DNA of 64,000 nucleotides from assembly GCF_001665575.1 (NCBI RefSeq), contig NZ_LZSU01000051.1, positions 62,001-126,000 of the forward strand, given 5' to 3'. Each line of letters opens with the position of its first letter. Within the stretch, counting starts at the first letter, position 1. This document shows, in pieces, positions 25,057-33,880 of this stretch. Under the pieces are notes generated by a model. The model saw only the letters and a program-made list of their open reading frames with translations, had not been told where the DNA came from and ran no database searches. The DNA is from Mycobacterium sp. 852013-51886_SCH5428379 (GTDB taxonomy: Bacteria > Actinomycetota > Actinomycetes > Mycobacteriales > Mycobacteriaceae). The position numbers and the translations under genes were made by a program.

Positions 25057-25857
25057 TCACGAGTGCACCCCGGCGTCGACCAGACCATCGAGCAGACCGA
25101 GGTCCGCGCCGGCGGCCGAGGCGATCCGGCGGACCACATCGACGTCTTTGCCGACGAACGCACCGGCCATGTCGACGAACTCGGTCACCGACCCGCGGCT
25201 GCCGACCAGGGTGAGTACCCGGCTGGCGGCGCTGCCGTGCGGAAGCGCGGCCAGCAGATCACCTTCGGCGACACCGAGTTCGGCACCGAGGCGCACCGCT
25301 TCGCGCAGGGCGCCGATCTGCGCGGCGAACAGCGCGTTGTTGACCAGTTTCACGCTCTGACCGGCGCCGAGGGGCCCGACGTGCAGCAGCGGGTCGGTGT
25401 AGCTCTCGAGCACCGGACGTACGCGTGCCACAGCGTCCTCGTCGCCGCCGGCGAAGACGGTCAGCGCCCCCGCGGCGATGTCGTGCGGGCCGCCGCTGAC
25501 CGGCGCGTCCAGCACCGCGACGTCGCCGCCGGCCGCCGTCGCGGCGAGGCTGCGGGCGGTGTCGGGGCTGCCGGTCGTGTGGATGACCAGTACCGCGCCG
25601 GGCCGCATCGCGGCGATCAGGCCGTCCTCCAGGCACACCTGGCGCACCTGGTCATCGGTGAACACGCACACCACCACCACGTCCGCGGAGGTTGCGGCCT
25701 CGACAACCGACGCGGCCGGCGTCGACCCGAGTTGTGCTGCTGCCGAGCGGGTTTCGTCGCTTCGGCCCAGTACGGTGACGTCGTGGCCATGTTCGACGAG
25801 ACGCCGTACCATCGGTGCGCCCATCCGTCCCGCGCCGACGAATCCGACCCGCGTCAC
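25057..25857 (-). CDS. 3-hydroxyisobutyrate dehydrogenase-like NAD(P) oxidoreductase (tandem copy 1)
   Basis: This 266-residue beta-hydroxyacid dehydrogenase has an N-terminal dinucleotide motif GFVGAGRMGAPM, the substrate-binding DAPVSGGP near residue 118 and the catalytic lysine in GQSVKLVNNAL. The family oxidises beta-hydroxy acids or reduces semialdehydes and imines. The start GTG 25857 overlaps the stop of the next copy upstream, so the two are translationally coupled. The protein is about 25 residues shorter than typical family members, mostly at the C-terminus. Its substrate is unknown. Confidence 0.92.
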   Translation of the reverse strand: MTRVGFVGAGRMGAPMVRRLVEHGHDVTVLGRSDETRSAAAQLGSTPAASVVEAATSADVVVVCVFTDDQVRQVCLEDGLIAAMRPGAVLVIHTTGSPDTARSLAATAAGGDVAVLDAPVSGGPHDIAAGALTVFAGGDEDAVARVRPVLESYTDPLLHVGPLGAGQSVKLVNNALFAAQIGALREAVRLGAELGVAEGDLLAALPHGSAASRVLTLVGSRGSVTEFVDMAGAFVGKDVDVVRRIASAAGADLGLLDGLVDAGVHS

Positions 25858-26672
25858 CGCGGATGGTCCATCGACGTCAGGGCCGTGTCGGCGGCGGTGA
25901 AGACCGAACCCTCCGCGGCGCCCGCATCGGCGGCCAGGCTCGCGGCGTGCCGGACATCCTTCTGCAGCAGCGCCCCGGCGATCGGGGCGAGCCCCTCGAC
26001 GGTGCCGCCGAACATGGAGATGCTGCTGACGGCCTTGCTCGTCGCGGAACCGCGGACCAGGACCTCGCACAGGCTGTTGCGGGCCACGCCGAGCGCGTCG
26101 CCGAGCTCCAGGGCGCTCAACGCAGCCCCGAGATTCGCGCTGAACAGCAGGTTGTTGAGGATCTTGGCGACCTGTCCGCTGCCCAGCCCGCCGAGATGCA
26201 CGATCGGGTCGGCGAACGTGGCGAATACCGGACGGGCCTTCTCGACGGCTTCTTCGTCGCCACCGACCATGACCAGCAGTGTGCCCTCGGCCGCCGCCGG
26301 ACCGCCGCCGCTGACGGGCGCGTCGAGCACCGTCACACCCTGGCGGGCGGCCTGCTCGGCGATCTCACGGCAGGTGTCCGGGTGCACGGTGCTGTGGATG
26401 GCGATGATGCCGCCGGGCGCCAGACCGGCCAGTACACCGGTGTCCCCGTCGAGCACCTGCCGTACGTCGTCGTCGCCGACCACGCACAGGCATACGAGGT
26501 CACTGGCCGCGGCGAGTTCGGCCGGGCTGCCGGCGATCTTCGCGGCGGTGTCGGCATACGGTTCGACCGATGCCGGGCGCCGAGCCCACAGCGTCAGCTC
26601 GTAGCCGCCCTCGACGATGCGGCGCGCCATCGGCGCACCCTGACTGCCCAGTCCGATGAAACCGACCCGCAT
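25854..26672 (-). CDS. 3-hydroxyisobutyrate dehydrogenase-like NAD(P) oxidoreductase (tandem copy 2)
   Basis: This 272-residue paralogue of the neighbouring gene has GFIGLGSQGAPMARR as the dinucleotide site, DAPVSGGGP as the substrate loop and the catalytic lysine in GQVAKILNNLL. The glutamine in GSQG replaces the more common asparagine or arginine and may affect cofactor choice. Its ATG overlaps the stop of the hydrolase gene as TGATG. Two adjacent copies suggest either a heteromeric enzyme or two successive dehydrogenations. A third, more distant relative lies at 58236. Confidence 0.92.
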   Translation of the reverse strand: MRVGFIGLGSQGAPMARRIVEGGYELTLWARRPASVEPYADTAAKIAGSPAELAAASDLVCLCVVGDDDVRQVLDGDTGVLAGLAPGGIIAIHSTVHPDTCREIAEQAARQGVTVLDAPVSGGGPAAAEGTLLVMVGGDEEAVEKARPVFATFADPIVHLGGLGSGQVAKILNNLLFSANLGAALSALELGDALGVARNSLCEVLVRGSATSKAVSSISMFGGTVEGLAPIAGALLQKDVRHAASLAADAGAAEGSVFTAADTALTSMDHPR

Positions 26673-27559
26673 CAACGTGTCTCCAATCCGATTGCCGGGC
26701 GGCGCGCCGCCACACACTGTTCGGCGAACGCCAGCACCGTTCGGTGGTAGTCCGCGGCGTTGACGCCGAGGCTGAGGTTGTGACCCGCGTCGGCGACGAA
26801 TTCGCTGTCGAAGCGAGGTGCCGCGCTGAACGCGGCCGCGATCTCGGAGATCGCCTCGGGGTCCGATCGCCAGACGCGCTCGTGTTCGGCGTGGCTGAAG
26901 TGCACGGGCACCCGAAGCCGCGCCGCCAAGGCGGGGAAATCGGTGCGCGGCCAATGAGCGACCATTCCCGCCTCGTAGGGTGCGCCGGTCGATGAATTCG
27001 TGATCCCGGTCAGCACGTTGTCCGGATAGAGCTCGGCGGGCTCCCACAGCAGCGCCCGGAGGCCGGACGGACGGCGGGTCGCGGTGGCGTCGCGCAGGAT
27101 GTCGCGCGCCGCATCCTGATAGTGAAATCCGGTGCCCGCCACCTCCATACCGATGACGTCGCGGCCCGCGGTCTCGTCGGTGGCCATCCGCAGCGCGAGT
27201 TCGCAGCCGTTGGAGTGAGCGACCAGGAACGTGCCTGCGCCCCGGGGCCGGTCGCCCAGCATCGCCTGGACGGCACCGTAGGCCAGCGCTGTGCGCTGCG
27301 CGGGGTCGTCTGCCCGTTCTGCATACGGCGCGGAACTGCCGTAACCCGGCCGGTCCAGAGCCACCATCGTGTAGCCGAGGTCGGCGCCGAGTCGCAGCAA
27401 CGACAACTCGGGATGGCCTGGGCAGTCGAAATACGCTGCGGTGCTGGCGCCTCCGTGCAGGGCGACGACGACAGCCCGAGGTTGCTCGACCACCGCGGTC
27501 AACCCCGACATCGGCACGCCATCGACGAGCACGACGCGGGGCCGGGGTGCGCTGGTCAC
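26672..27559 (-). CDS. Alpha/beta hydrolase
   Basis: This 295-residue alpha/beta hydrolase has an oxyanion segment LHGGAST and a nucleophile elbow AHSNGCE near residue 117; asparagine follows the serine where most members have a small residue. A likely catalytic histidine is in DAGHNLS near residue 262. It could hydrolyse an ester, lactone or C-C bond in a ring-cleavage product. It starts at 27559, overlapping the end of the DUF35-thiolase gene by four bases, and is followed by the two dehydrogenases. The acid residue is not certain. Confidence 0.88.
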   Translation of the reverse strand: MTSAPRPRVVLVDGVPMSGLTAVVEQPRAVVVALHGGASTAAYFDCPGHPELSLLRLGADLGYTMVALDRPGYGSSAPYAERADDPAQRTALAYGAVQAMLGDRPRGAGTFLVAHSNGCELALRMATDETAGRDVIGMEVAGTGFHYQDAARDILRDATATRRPSGLRALLWEPAELYPDNVLTGITNSSTGAPYEAGMVAHWPRTDFPALAARLRVPVHFSHAEHERVWRSDPEAISEIAAAFSAAPRFDSEFVADAGHNLSLGVNAADYHRTVLAFAEQCVAARRPAIGLETR

Positions 27560-29211
27560 TGGTCGCTCCGCAGCAGCATCACACCGCTGGGCGTCAGGCC
27601 ACCGCTGCTGGTGACCGCGACCCGGGCGCCGGGCACCTGCCGTTCGCCGGCCTCACCGCGGAGCTGGGTGACCGCCTCGTGGATCAGACCCATCCCGTGG
27701 GTGCGGCCGTGGGAGAGCTGCCCGCCGTGGGTGTTGAGCGGGATCACCCCGTCGCGGGCGATGTTGGTTCCGCCGTCGAGGAAGTCCTTGGCCTCGCCGA
27801 TCCCGCAGAAACCCAACGCCTCCAACCACGACAGACAGTTGAACGTGAAGCCGTCGTAGAGTTCGGCGACGTCGACGTCGCTGGGCCGCAACGATGTTCG
27901 CGTCCACAGGTGGGCGGATTGGCCGAGCACCTGGGGTTCGTGGGTGAGCGTGGTCTGATCCCAGTCGGTGCGTTCGACGATCTGGGTGCCGACCGCCTCG
28001 AAGTAGATGGGGGGGTTGGCGAGATCGGCTGCCGCGTCGGCCGCCGAGACGATCACGGCCACCGCGCCGTCGCACGGCACGTCGCAGTCGTAGAGCCCGA
28101 ACGGGGTGGTGATCAGCCGCGCCGAGAGGTAGTCCTCCATCGTCATCGGATCGCGGTAGATCGCCGTCGGGTTCAGTGCCGCGTTGGCCCGCTGATTCAG
28201 CGCGATCCAACCGAGCGTCTCGCGCGTGGTGCCGTACCGGTCGAAGTGGCGGTGCGCATTCTGCGCCAGGGTGTGCGCGGCCGAGGTCGCGCCGAACGGC
28301 ATCTGCCAGCTCGTGGTGCGGGCGCCCCCCGGCGGGGACATCCGGCCCTCCTTCATCAGCTGGCCGAACGTCGCTTCCCACAGCGTGCGGAAACACAGGA
28401 CGTGCCGGGCCATGCCGGTCGCGACGGCCATCATCGCGGCGATGACGGACCCGCCGGGCCCGAAGGTGTCCATGCCGCCGTTGATCCAGGTCGGGTGCAG
28501 GCCGAGCGCGCCCTCGAGCGCGGTCACGCCGCCCTCGCCCATCCCGGCGACGTCGAGGCCCGGGTAGGTCGACAGCCCGTCGATGTCGTCGAAGGTCAGG
28601 CCCGCGTCGGCGACCGCTGCTTCACACGCCTCGATCGTCAGCGCCAGCGGCGGCACCATCAGCCGCCGGCCCAGCCTGGAGGCGCCGATACCGGTGATGG
28701 CGGAGTGGTCCTCGAACTTCTCGCGCTTGAGCATCGGGCGGACGTGGCGGCCGAAGTCTTGCGGTGCGATTGCGTCCTGGGGCAGCGCGGTCTGCTGCTG
28801 CGGATCGGTCGCCGGCTTGAACAGCGGCAACCAGACGTCCTCGAGGTGGTCGAACACCACCTCGACGGGCTGACCGATTGCGAGCGAATCCTGGTCGCAC
28901 TCGACGATGTTGGTGGTGAGCCGCACCCGCGGGTCCTCGAGAACGGCGACTTCGGCGACCACGTACGGCGGCGGCAGAGCGGGGAACCCGAAGCGGTGGT
29001 TGACGCTGAAACCGGCGATGGTGCCTTTGCCGGACACCGCGTGCGGTTCGAGGTCGTGGCTGCGGCAGTACCGGCAGATCGGCTGCGGCGGATGAATCAG
29101 CGCCTCGCAGTCCTGGCACTGCTGCAGCCGCAGTTCGCCGTCCGCCCCTGCGGTCCAGAAGAACTCGTTCTGTGCGGTGAGCTGGGGGAGTGGCCGTCCC
29201 GGATCGGTCAC
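27556..29211 (-). CDS. DUF35 (OB-fold, zinc ribbon)-thiolase-like fusion protein
   Basis: This 551-residue protein joins two parts. Residues 1-135 are a DUF35 acyl-CoA-associated domain with a zinc ribbon (CQDC and CRYC) and an OB-fold. Residues 150-551 are a thiolase/lipid-transfer-protein domain with VDVAELYDGFTFN and a C-terminal HGGQLSHGRTHGMG. The position where SCP2 thiolases carry the nucleophilic cysteine reads NGGMDTFGPGG, so ordinary thiolysis is unlikely. Ltp2-type retro-aldolases of steroid side-chain breakdown also work with a DUF35 partner, so an aldolase role is the best guess. The two parts are separate genes at 59507 and 60669. The start is GTG 29211. Confidence 0.87.
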   Translation of the reverse strand: MTDPGRPLPQLTAQNEFFWTAGADGELRLQQCQDCEALIHPPQPICRYCRSHDLEPHAVSGKGTIAGFSVNHRFGFPALPPPYVVAEVAVLEDPRVRLTTNIVECDQDSLAIGQPVEVVFDHLEDVWLPLFKPATDPQQQTALPQDAIAPQDFGRHVRPMLKREKFEDHSAITGIGASRLGRRLMVPPLALTIEACEAAVADAGLTFDDIDGLSTYPGLDVAGMGEGGVTALEGALGLHPTWINGGMDTFGPGGSVIAAMMAVATGMARHVLCFRTLWEATFGQLMKEGRMSPPGGARTTSWQMPFGATSAAHTLAQNAHRHFDRYGTTRETLGWIALNQRANAALNPTAIYRDPMTMEDYLSARLITTPFGLYDCDVPCDGAVAVIVSAADAAADLANPPIYFEAVGTQIVERTDWDQTTLTHEPQVLGQSAHLWTRTSLRPSDVDVAELYDGFTFNCLSWLEALGFCGIGEAKDFLDGGTNIARDGVIPLNTHGGQLSHGRTHGMGLIHEAVTQLRGEAGERQVPGARVAVTSSGGLTPSGVMLLRSDQ

Positions 29212-29212
29212 G

Positions 29213-29542
29213 TCACATCCCCGGCATCATCTGCGGTTCACGGGCCGCATCGGCATGGTCCGGGTTGTGGTCGCCGCCGTGCGCGTCGCCCGGTCGCTCG
29301 ACACCGGCGGGCGGTTGCAGCGGCCGGTCACCCGATGAGCGCTCGTCGCCGGCCATCTCGATGATGGCGTGCACCGGGCAGTCCAGAAGTGCGCGCCGCA
29401 CGGCGGGCTGATCGGCCTCGGGAATCACCCCGTTGCCGACGAGCGAGGCATAACCCCAGTCGTCGAGCGAGAAGTACTCCGGAGCGTGCTTGGCGCAGAT
29501 ACCGAAGCCGTCGCACATCGTGCGATCGAGTCGGATCCTCAC
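29213..29542 (-). CDS. Ferredoxin (3Fe-4S type) with a long C-terminal tail
   Basis: This 109-residue protein has a standard ferredoxin domain in the first 65 residues: C10-D-G-F-G-I-C16 and a later LLDCPVHA cysteine. Phenylalanine stands where other copies have histidine or asparagine. The last 45 residues form a polar, disordered-looking tail rich in Gly, Asp and His (ERPGDAHGGDHNPDHADA), unusual for this family. GTG 29542 overlaps the stop of the NuoF-like gene, so the two are made together. It may accept electrons from that flavoprotein. Confidence 0.9.
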   Translation of the reverse strand: MRIRLDRTMCDGFGICAKHAPEYFSLDDWGYASLVGNGVIPEADQPAVRRALLDCPVHAIIEMAGDERSSGDRPLQPPAGVERPGDAHGGDHNPDHADAAREPQMMPGM

Positions 29543-30846
29543 GGCGTCATCACCGCCTCCACCTCGTAGGGCCGGGTCGCGCTGTAGGCGTTGGACGCGC
29601 ATGCGCTGCAATCGTTGTCGAGGTGACGAGCCACCTCCTGCGGGAAGCTGCGCAACAGGGTGGCTGCGACGTTCGTCGCGGCGTCGAGGGTCGCGCAGGC
29701 GCCGCGTCCCCGCAGCACCACCGACCAGCGCTCCAGCCGGGTGACGTCCTCGGCGGTGGCGGCGCCGTCGCGCAACGCACCGATCACGGCGGCCATGGCC
29801 GCGGTGCCGTTGAAGCACGATCCGCACTGACCGGCGTTCTCCCGGTCGAAGTAGGCCATGACCGCGGCGGCCACCGCGATCGGGCACTCCTCGGTGATCA
29901 GGGCGATGGCTCCGCACCCCAGGCCGCTGCCGAGGCGGCGCATGGTCTCGTGGTCGAGCGTGGTGTCGAGGACTTCACTGTTCATCAGGCCCGCGAAGTA
30001 GCCGCCCATCAGCACGCCGCGCACGTTGTCCGAGGGCACCCCGTACAGCTCGAGGAGTGCGGAAAACGGTGTGCCGTGGGGTAGTTCGTAGAGCGAGGCA
30101 GGCCTGCCGCCACCGGTGACGGTCGCCAAGAAGGTGCCCGGCGACGTCGATGTGCCCACCGCGCGGTACGCCTGGGCACCGTGCTGCAGCAGGAAGGGCA
30201 GATTGGCCAGCGTCTCGACGTTGCACACCGCCGTCGGCAGCCCGCGCACGCCGTGTTCGAAGGTCCTGGGCGGTTTGTCGGTCGGTTTGGCGGGCCCGCC
30301 ATTGATGACGCGCACCGCCGCCGACTCCTCACCGGCGACGTATCCGGCGTCGACGGTGACCACCGTGACGGCGACGTCGTCGAGCCGGCCCTCCGCCTGT
30401 GTCAGCGCCTCTCGGACGATTCCCGCGGCGCGCCCGTCGGAGACGTAGAGGTAGGCATGGCCGGCGCCGATGATCCGCGCCGCCAGCCGTAGCCCGTCCA
30501 GCGCCAGATGGGGTCGGTGCCGGAGCAGCCAGCGATCTTTCACCGAGGCCGGTTCACCCTCTTCACCGTTGGCCACCAGGACCGTCCCGCCGGCGCGCAC
30601 GCCGTTGTCTCGCACGGCGCGCAGTTTGACCGCCATCGGGAAGGCGGCCCCGCCGCGGCCCACCAGGCCGGCGAGGTCGATCTGCTCCAGCAGCCCGTCG
30701 CGATCCGGCAGTGGCGCATAGCCGCCGCCGACCAGGTAGTCGTCGAGATCCTCGGTGGCCGAACCCAGGTCGGTGCGCAGCAGCCGGGCCTGCAGACCGG
30801 GCCGTACCGCGACGGTGAGATCGACTGGCGCTGCAGTGGTTTTCAT
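29539..30846 (-). CDS. NuoF-like FMN/iron-sulfur flavoprotein (NADH:acceptor oxidoreductase)
   Basis: This 435-residue homologue of the complex I 51-kDa subunit has GLVGRGGAAFPMAVK near residue 60, NGEEGEPASVKDR near 95 (NADH/FMN site) and YVAGEESA near 170. The C-terminal 4Fe-4S (N3) motif, normally SCGxCxPC, reads QCGSCFNG, so the third cysteine is missing, while the fourth in GACATLDAA remains. A further CSAC lies near the C-terminus. No other nuo gene is present. It is coupled to a ferredoxin gene, so it probably moves electrons between NADH and that ferredoxin rather than serving complex I. The start ATG 30846 is divergent from 30886. Confidence 0.9.
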   Translation of the reverse strand: MKTTAAPVDLTVAVRPGLQARLLRTDLGSATEDLDDYLVGGGYAPLPDRDGLLEQIDLAGLVGRGGAAFPMAVKLRAVRDNGVRAGGTVLVANGEEGEPASVKDRWLLRHRPHLALDGLRLAARIIGAGHAYLYVSDGRAAGIVREALTQAEGRLDDVAVTVVTVDAGYVAGEESAAVRVINGGPAKPTDKPPRTFEHGVRGLPTAVCNVETLANLPFLLQHGAQAYRAVGTSTSPGTFLATVTGGGRPASLYELPHGTPFSALLELYGVPSDNVRGVLMGGYFAGLMNSEVLDTTLDHETMRRLGSGLGCGAIALITEECPIAVAAAVMAYFDRENAGQCGSCFNGTAAMAAVIGALRDGAATAEDVTRLERWSVVLRGRGACATLDAATNVAATLLRSFPQEVARHLDNDCSACASNAYSATRPYEVEAVMTP

Positions 30847-30885
30847 GACTGCCTCTCCTTGCCGCCCGCGGATAGGCTGGCGGGC

Positions 30886-31359
30886 ATGAGAACCGCGGTG
30901 GTGCGTATAGGTGTCGACCCGGCCGGCGAACTCACCGCCGAGCAGTTGACCCGCGGCGCGGCGGCGCTGCGGGACCTCGCGCGGGACGCCGGCGCCGACG
31001 TGGTCGAGAACAACCTGGCGGGGCTGCCGCCGGCGCGCCGGGAGGTCGAGGTGCTGCTGGCCGGCGACGATGCAGGCGAACTGACCCGCATCGCCGCCCA
31101 GATGTGCGCGGACGCGTTCGGGACGCGGCCCGCGCCGGGCGTGGTGACCTTCATCAGCCGCGGCACCGACGACGACGCGCTCGGCGTGCTGGCCGGGTTC
31201 GGCATCACCGGCGACATCGTGCGCACCGCGGGGGACGAGGGCTGGGACATCGTGGAGGTGACGCTGAACCGGACCGATCTCGAGCGGATCCCCGAGAGCC
31301 GCATCCACACCGCGCTGGAGGCCTCGTTGAACTGTGAGGTTCGCATCGTGCTGAGGTGA
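30886..31359 (+). CDS. Hypothetical protein, divergent from the NuoF-like gene
   Basis: This 157-residue soluble protein is of no family I recognise. It alternates predicted strands (TAVVRIGV, EVEVLLAG, VVTFISRG) with helices and ends in a strand CEVRIVLR, suggesting a compact alpha/beta fold. There is no cofactor motif. It is divergent from the NuoF-like gene with only 39 bases between the starts, so their promoters overlap. It converges on the hydrolase gene at 31370. The acidic composition and high-GC codon use match the neighbours. Confidence 0.75.
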   Translation: MRTAVVRIGVDPAGELTAEQLTRGAAALRDLARDAGADVVENNLAGLPPARREVEVLLAGDDAGELTRIAAQMCADAFGTRPAPGVVTFISRGTDDDALGVLAGFGITGDIVRTAGDEGWDIVEVTLNRTDLERIPESRIHTALEASLNCEVRIVLR

Positions 31360-31369
31360 GGTCGGGCCA

Positions 31370-32302
31370 TCAGCGACCGGCCGGTTTGCCGGCGGAACCG
31401 TCCAGGAACTCCAGGATCGGCGGAGCCGCCTGCACCCAGGTGTCGAACATGTTGAAACGCTTGACCTTTCCCTGCGCACGCTTTTCCGCGGCGCGCTCCC
31501 AGGCGTCCTCCGGCCACGGTGGATCGATGAGCTTGGAGCCCTTGATCAGGCAGCTCACCTCCAGCGACGTCCGCTTCGGATGGTCGAGGTCGTTCTCCCC
31601 GCCGCGGATGATCAGCGTCGGCACGGTGATGTTGTCGAACATCTCGTCCTCCACACCGGGAATGGTCTGTCCCGGCTTGGGCACGAATGCGTTGAGCCAG
31701 CGCATCATCAGCTTGAGGAACGCGTCGTCGTCCTGGGTCAGCAGCCGGTCGCGGTTGGCGGGATTTTCCGCGATGCGCTCACGCCACTCCGCAACGTCGG
31801 CAACACCTTTCATGCCGGTGCCGCGGACGGCCAGGATGCTCGGGATGATGTAGTACGAGCCGAGCACGAACGAGCCGTAGACGCCGCCGACGATGTTCCA
31901 CACCACGAGCTTGGTGACGATCTCCGGATAGAGCATCGTGGTCAGCATCGAGTCGCGGGCGCCGCCGGACCCGCCGGCGAGGATGCACGGGCCGATGCCC
32001 AGTTCGGTGATGAGTCGGTAGAGAGTTTCGGCACGCATGTGCGATTCGCTCTGGCCGTAGAACTGGACGTCGGACTTACCGCAGTTCGGCCGGTCCCACA
32101 GCAGCACCCGGTAGCCGCCCTTGACCAGGGCCTGTGCCAGCGGCCGCAGCCCCGGGATGTCTTTACTGAATCGTCCGCCCGGCGTCAGCGCGATGAATTC
32201 GCCCTCGCTGCCGAGGATTTCGTAGACGACGTTTCCACCGTTGATCTCGATGGACTTCTCGCCGCGCTTGAGTTTGGGCCCCGTCTGCTCGGTGGTGGTC
32301 AT
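31370..32302 (-). CDS. Alpha/beta hydrolase
   Basis: This 310-residue hydrolase has an oxyanion region ALTPGGRFSKDI, the DRPNCGKSD turn and a nucleophile elbow LAGGSGGARDS near residue 107. An acid lies in IIRGGENDLDHP near residue 235. It resembles meta-cleavage-product and epoxide hydrolase relatives, but the exact type is uncertain. It is translated after the Rieske ferredoxin gene with an ATGA overlap and is the last gene of the minus-strand amidohydrolase operon. It probably cleaves an ester, lactone or beta-diketone intermediate. Confidence 0.88.
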   Translation of the reverse strand: MTTTEQTGPKLKRGEKSIEINGGNVVYEILGSEGEFIALTPGGRFSKDIPGLRPLAQALVKGGYRVLLWDRPNCGKSDVQFYGQSESHMRAETLYRLITELGIGPCILAGGSGGARDSMLTTMLYPEIVTKLVVWNIVGGVYGSFVLGSYYIIPSILAVRGTGMKGVADVAEWRERIAENPANRDRLLTQDDDAFLKLMMRWLNAFVPKPGQTIPGVEDEMFDNITVPTLIIRGGENDLDHPKRTSLEVSCLIKGSKLIDPPWPEDAWERAAEKRAQGKVKRFNMFDTWVQAAPPILEFLDGSAGKPAGR

Positions 32303-32703
32303 GCCATCACCAGCACATCGTTGCCGACGACCCGCACCGGATAGGTGCGGATGCTCCACTCCGGTTTGACGGCCGTCGTGCCGGTGGCCAACTCGAAACC
32401 CCACTGGTGCCAGGGGCAGAAGATGAACTCCTGATCGCGCACCATGACCGCGTCACCCGGCACGCTGGTGTCGACCACGTTGCGGCCGCGGGCCCGTCCC
32501 GAACACAGCGGACCTCCTTCGTGCGGGCAGTAGTTCGCGATCGCGTAGAAGGTGCCGTTGACGTTGTAGACGCCGACGCCGTGCCGCCCGATGGGCACCA
32601 CCTTGTGTGAGCCTGAGGGGATCTCGTCGACCGTGGCCACGACGTGTTCGCGCCCCTGGGCCAATCTCTTCGCAGCCACGGGCGATGTGCTGTTCTCGGT
32701 CAT
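32299..32703 (-). CDS. Rieske-type [2Fe-2S] ferredoxin
   Basis: This 134-residue protein consists of one Rieske domain with ligands in CPHEGG near residue 66 and CPWHQWGF near residue 95. Such proteins feed electrons to Rieske oxygenases, or in some cases regulate them, and have no catalytic iron site of their own. ATG 32703 follows the amidohydrolase stop by four bases and its own stop overlaps the hydrolase start. No Rieske oxygenase lies in this operon, so it may supply the oxygenases at 7196, 12483 or 18749. Confidence 0.93.
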   Translation of the reverse strand: MTENSTSPVAAKRLAQGREHVVATVDEIPSGSHKVVPIGRHGVGVYNVNGTFYAIANYCPHEGGPLCSGRARGRNVVDTSVPGDAVMVRDQEFIFCPWHQWGFELATGTTAVKPEWSIRTYPVRVVGNDVLVMA

Positions 32704-32707
32704 GGGG

Positions 32708-33850
32708 TCAGAACACCCGAACCTGTCCCTCGAGAGCCGGCACGGTCTCGGGAAGGTGGTAGATGTCGATGCCGTTGCGGAACATGATGGCCTCACGGGC
32801 GTGTTCGGGCAGGTGCTTGACCAGCCAACGGGGGTCGTCGAAGGTCCAGTGTGGATAGTCGCTGGAGAACAGCAGGATCTTCTCGCACTCCATCCACTCG
32901 AACGCCCGGGTCAGTTCCGTCTTGTCCTCGGGATAGTCCAGGGGCTGGGTGGTGAACTTGATGTGGTCCTTGACGTACTCGCTCGGCTTGCGCTTGATGT
33001 CCATCCAGGACTTGCGGGCCTCGTAGAGTGCGTCCATCCGCCACATCAGGGGCAGGATCCAGGTGAAAGCGTGTTCGACGAACACGATGCGCAGACCGGG
33101 GTGGCGGTCGAAGGTGCCGTCGAAGATCAGGCTCATCACCTGATTGGCCGCCAACAGCGAGTAGGTGACCATGAAGTCGTGGTTGTAGCTCGGCAACCCG
33201 ACAGGCGGCATCGGCAGTTCGTCGTAGTGGCTGCGCGACAGATGGCAGCTGACGGTGATGTCGTGTTTGGCGGCGGCGGCCCAGATCGGGTCGTACTTCG
33301 GGTTGCCCCACGACGGCCGCGGTTCAGCCTTGATCAGAATCTGCGCCATGTACGGATGGCCGGCCCAGCGCTCGATCTCGGCCACGCTGGCCTCCGGCTC
33401 CTCGATCGCCAGGCAGATCGACCCGCGCCACCGTTCGTGCCAGTTGTTGTGGCTGTCCAGCCAGTGGTTGGCCTGCCAGTCGTTGAGCGCGACCGACATC
33501 GCGTGCTGCGCCTCGGGGATGCGCGCCGGATAGGCGGCGGGCTCCAGGATGGCGATGTCGGCACCGGCCTCCATGATCAGCTGTTTGAACGCCAGATCGG
33601 GGTCGCTGCAGGCGAATTCGCCGTCCGGGGGGAACGCGTCGACGCGCATTGCGTAGGAGTGCGCGTAGTCGGGGGCGTCGTAATAGATCTGGTCGCCCAC
33701 CTTGTGGGTGCCGAAATAGCGGCTGCGCCACGGTTCGGGGATGTACTGCCCGAGCTCGCCGCTGCGGGGGGCCGGGTGCACATCGGAGTCGACGCAACGC
33801 ACCGCGACGCGCTCGGCGGCCGGCTTACGCTCCGTGGCTGTGACCGTCAT
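32708..33850 (-). CDS. Amidohydrolase family 2 (TIM-barrel metal-dependent hydrolase/decarboxylase)
   Basis: This 380-residue amidohydrolase-2 protein has the N-terminal metal motif DSDVH at about 21-25, a mid-barrel histidine in VSCHLS, HAFTW near residue 262 and a C-terminal aspartate in FSSDYPHW. Family members include decarboxylases (ACMSD, gamma-resorcylate) and hydrolases. It shares its type with the next gene upstream and with the partial gene at 63592. These occur repeatedly in mycobacterial oxygenase clusters, where their substrates are unknown. It lies 30 bases after the neighbouring amidohydrolase. Confidence 0.92.
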   Translation of the reverse strand: MTVTATERKPAAERVAVRCVDSDVHPAPRSGELGQYIPEPWRSRYFGTHKVGDQIYYDAPDYAHSYAMRVDAFPPDGEFACSDPDLAFKQLIMEAGADIAILEPAAYPARIPEAQHAMSVALNDWQANHWLDSHNNWHERWRGSICLAIEEPEASVAEIERWAGHPYMAQILIKAEPRPSWGNPKYDPIWAAAAKHDITVSCHLSRSHYDELPMPPVGLPSYNHDFMVTYSLLAANQVMSLIFDGTFDRHPGLRIVFVEHAFTWILPLMWRMDALYEARKSWMDIKRKPSEYVKDHIKFTTQPLDYPEDKTELTRAFEWMECEKILLFSSDYPHWTFDDPRWLVKHLPEHAREAIMFRNGIDIYHLPETVPALEGQVRVF

Positions 33851-33880
33851 CGTGGTCTCCTCTGCTCGAGAACTCTGCTA

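Noticed and set aside
27547..29364. A 605-codon plus-strand frame over the DUF35-thiolase gene
   Set aside because: It is antisense to a gene with clear domains, and its composition is that of a shadow frame.
29539..30846. Reading the NuoF-like gene as part of respiratory complex I
   Set aside because: No other nuo gene is present, the iron-sulfur motif is incomplete and the gene is coupled to a P450-type ferredoxin.
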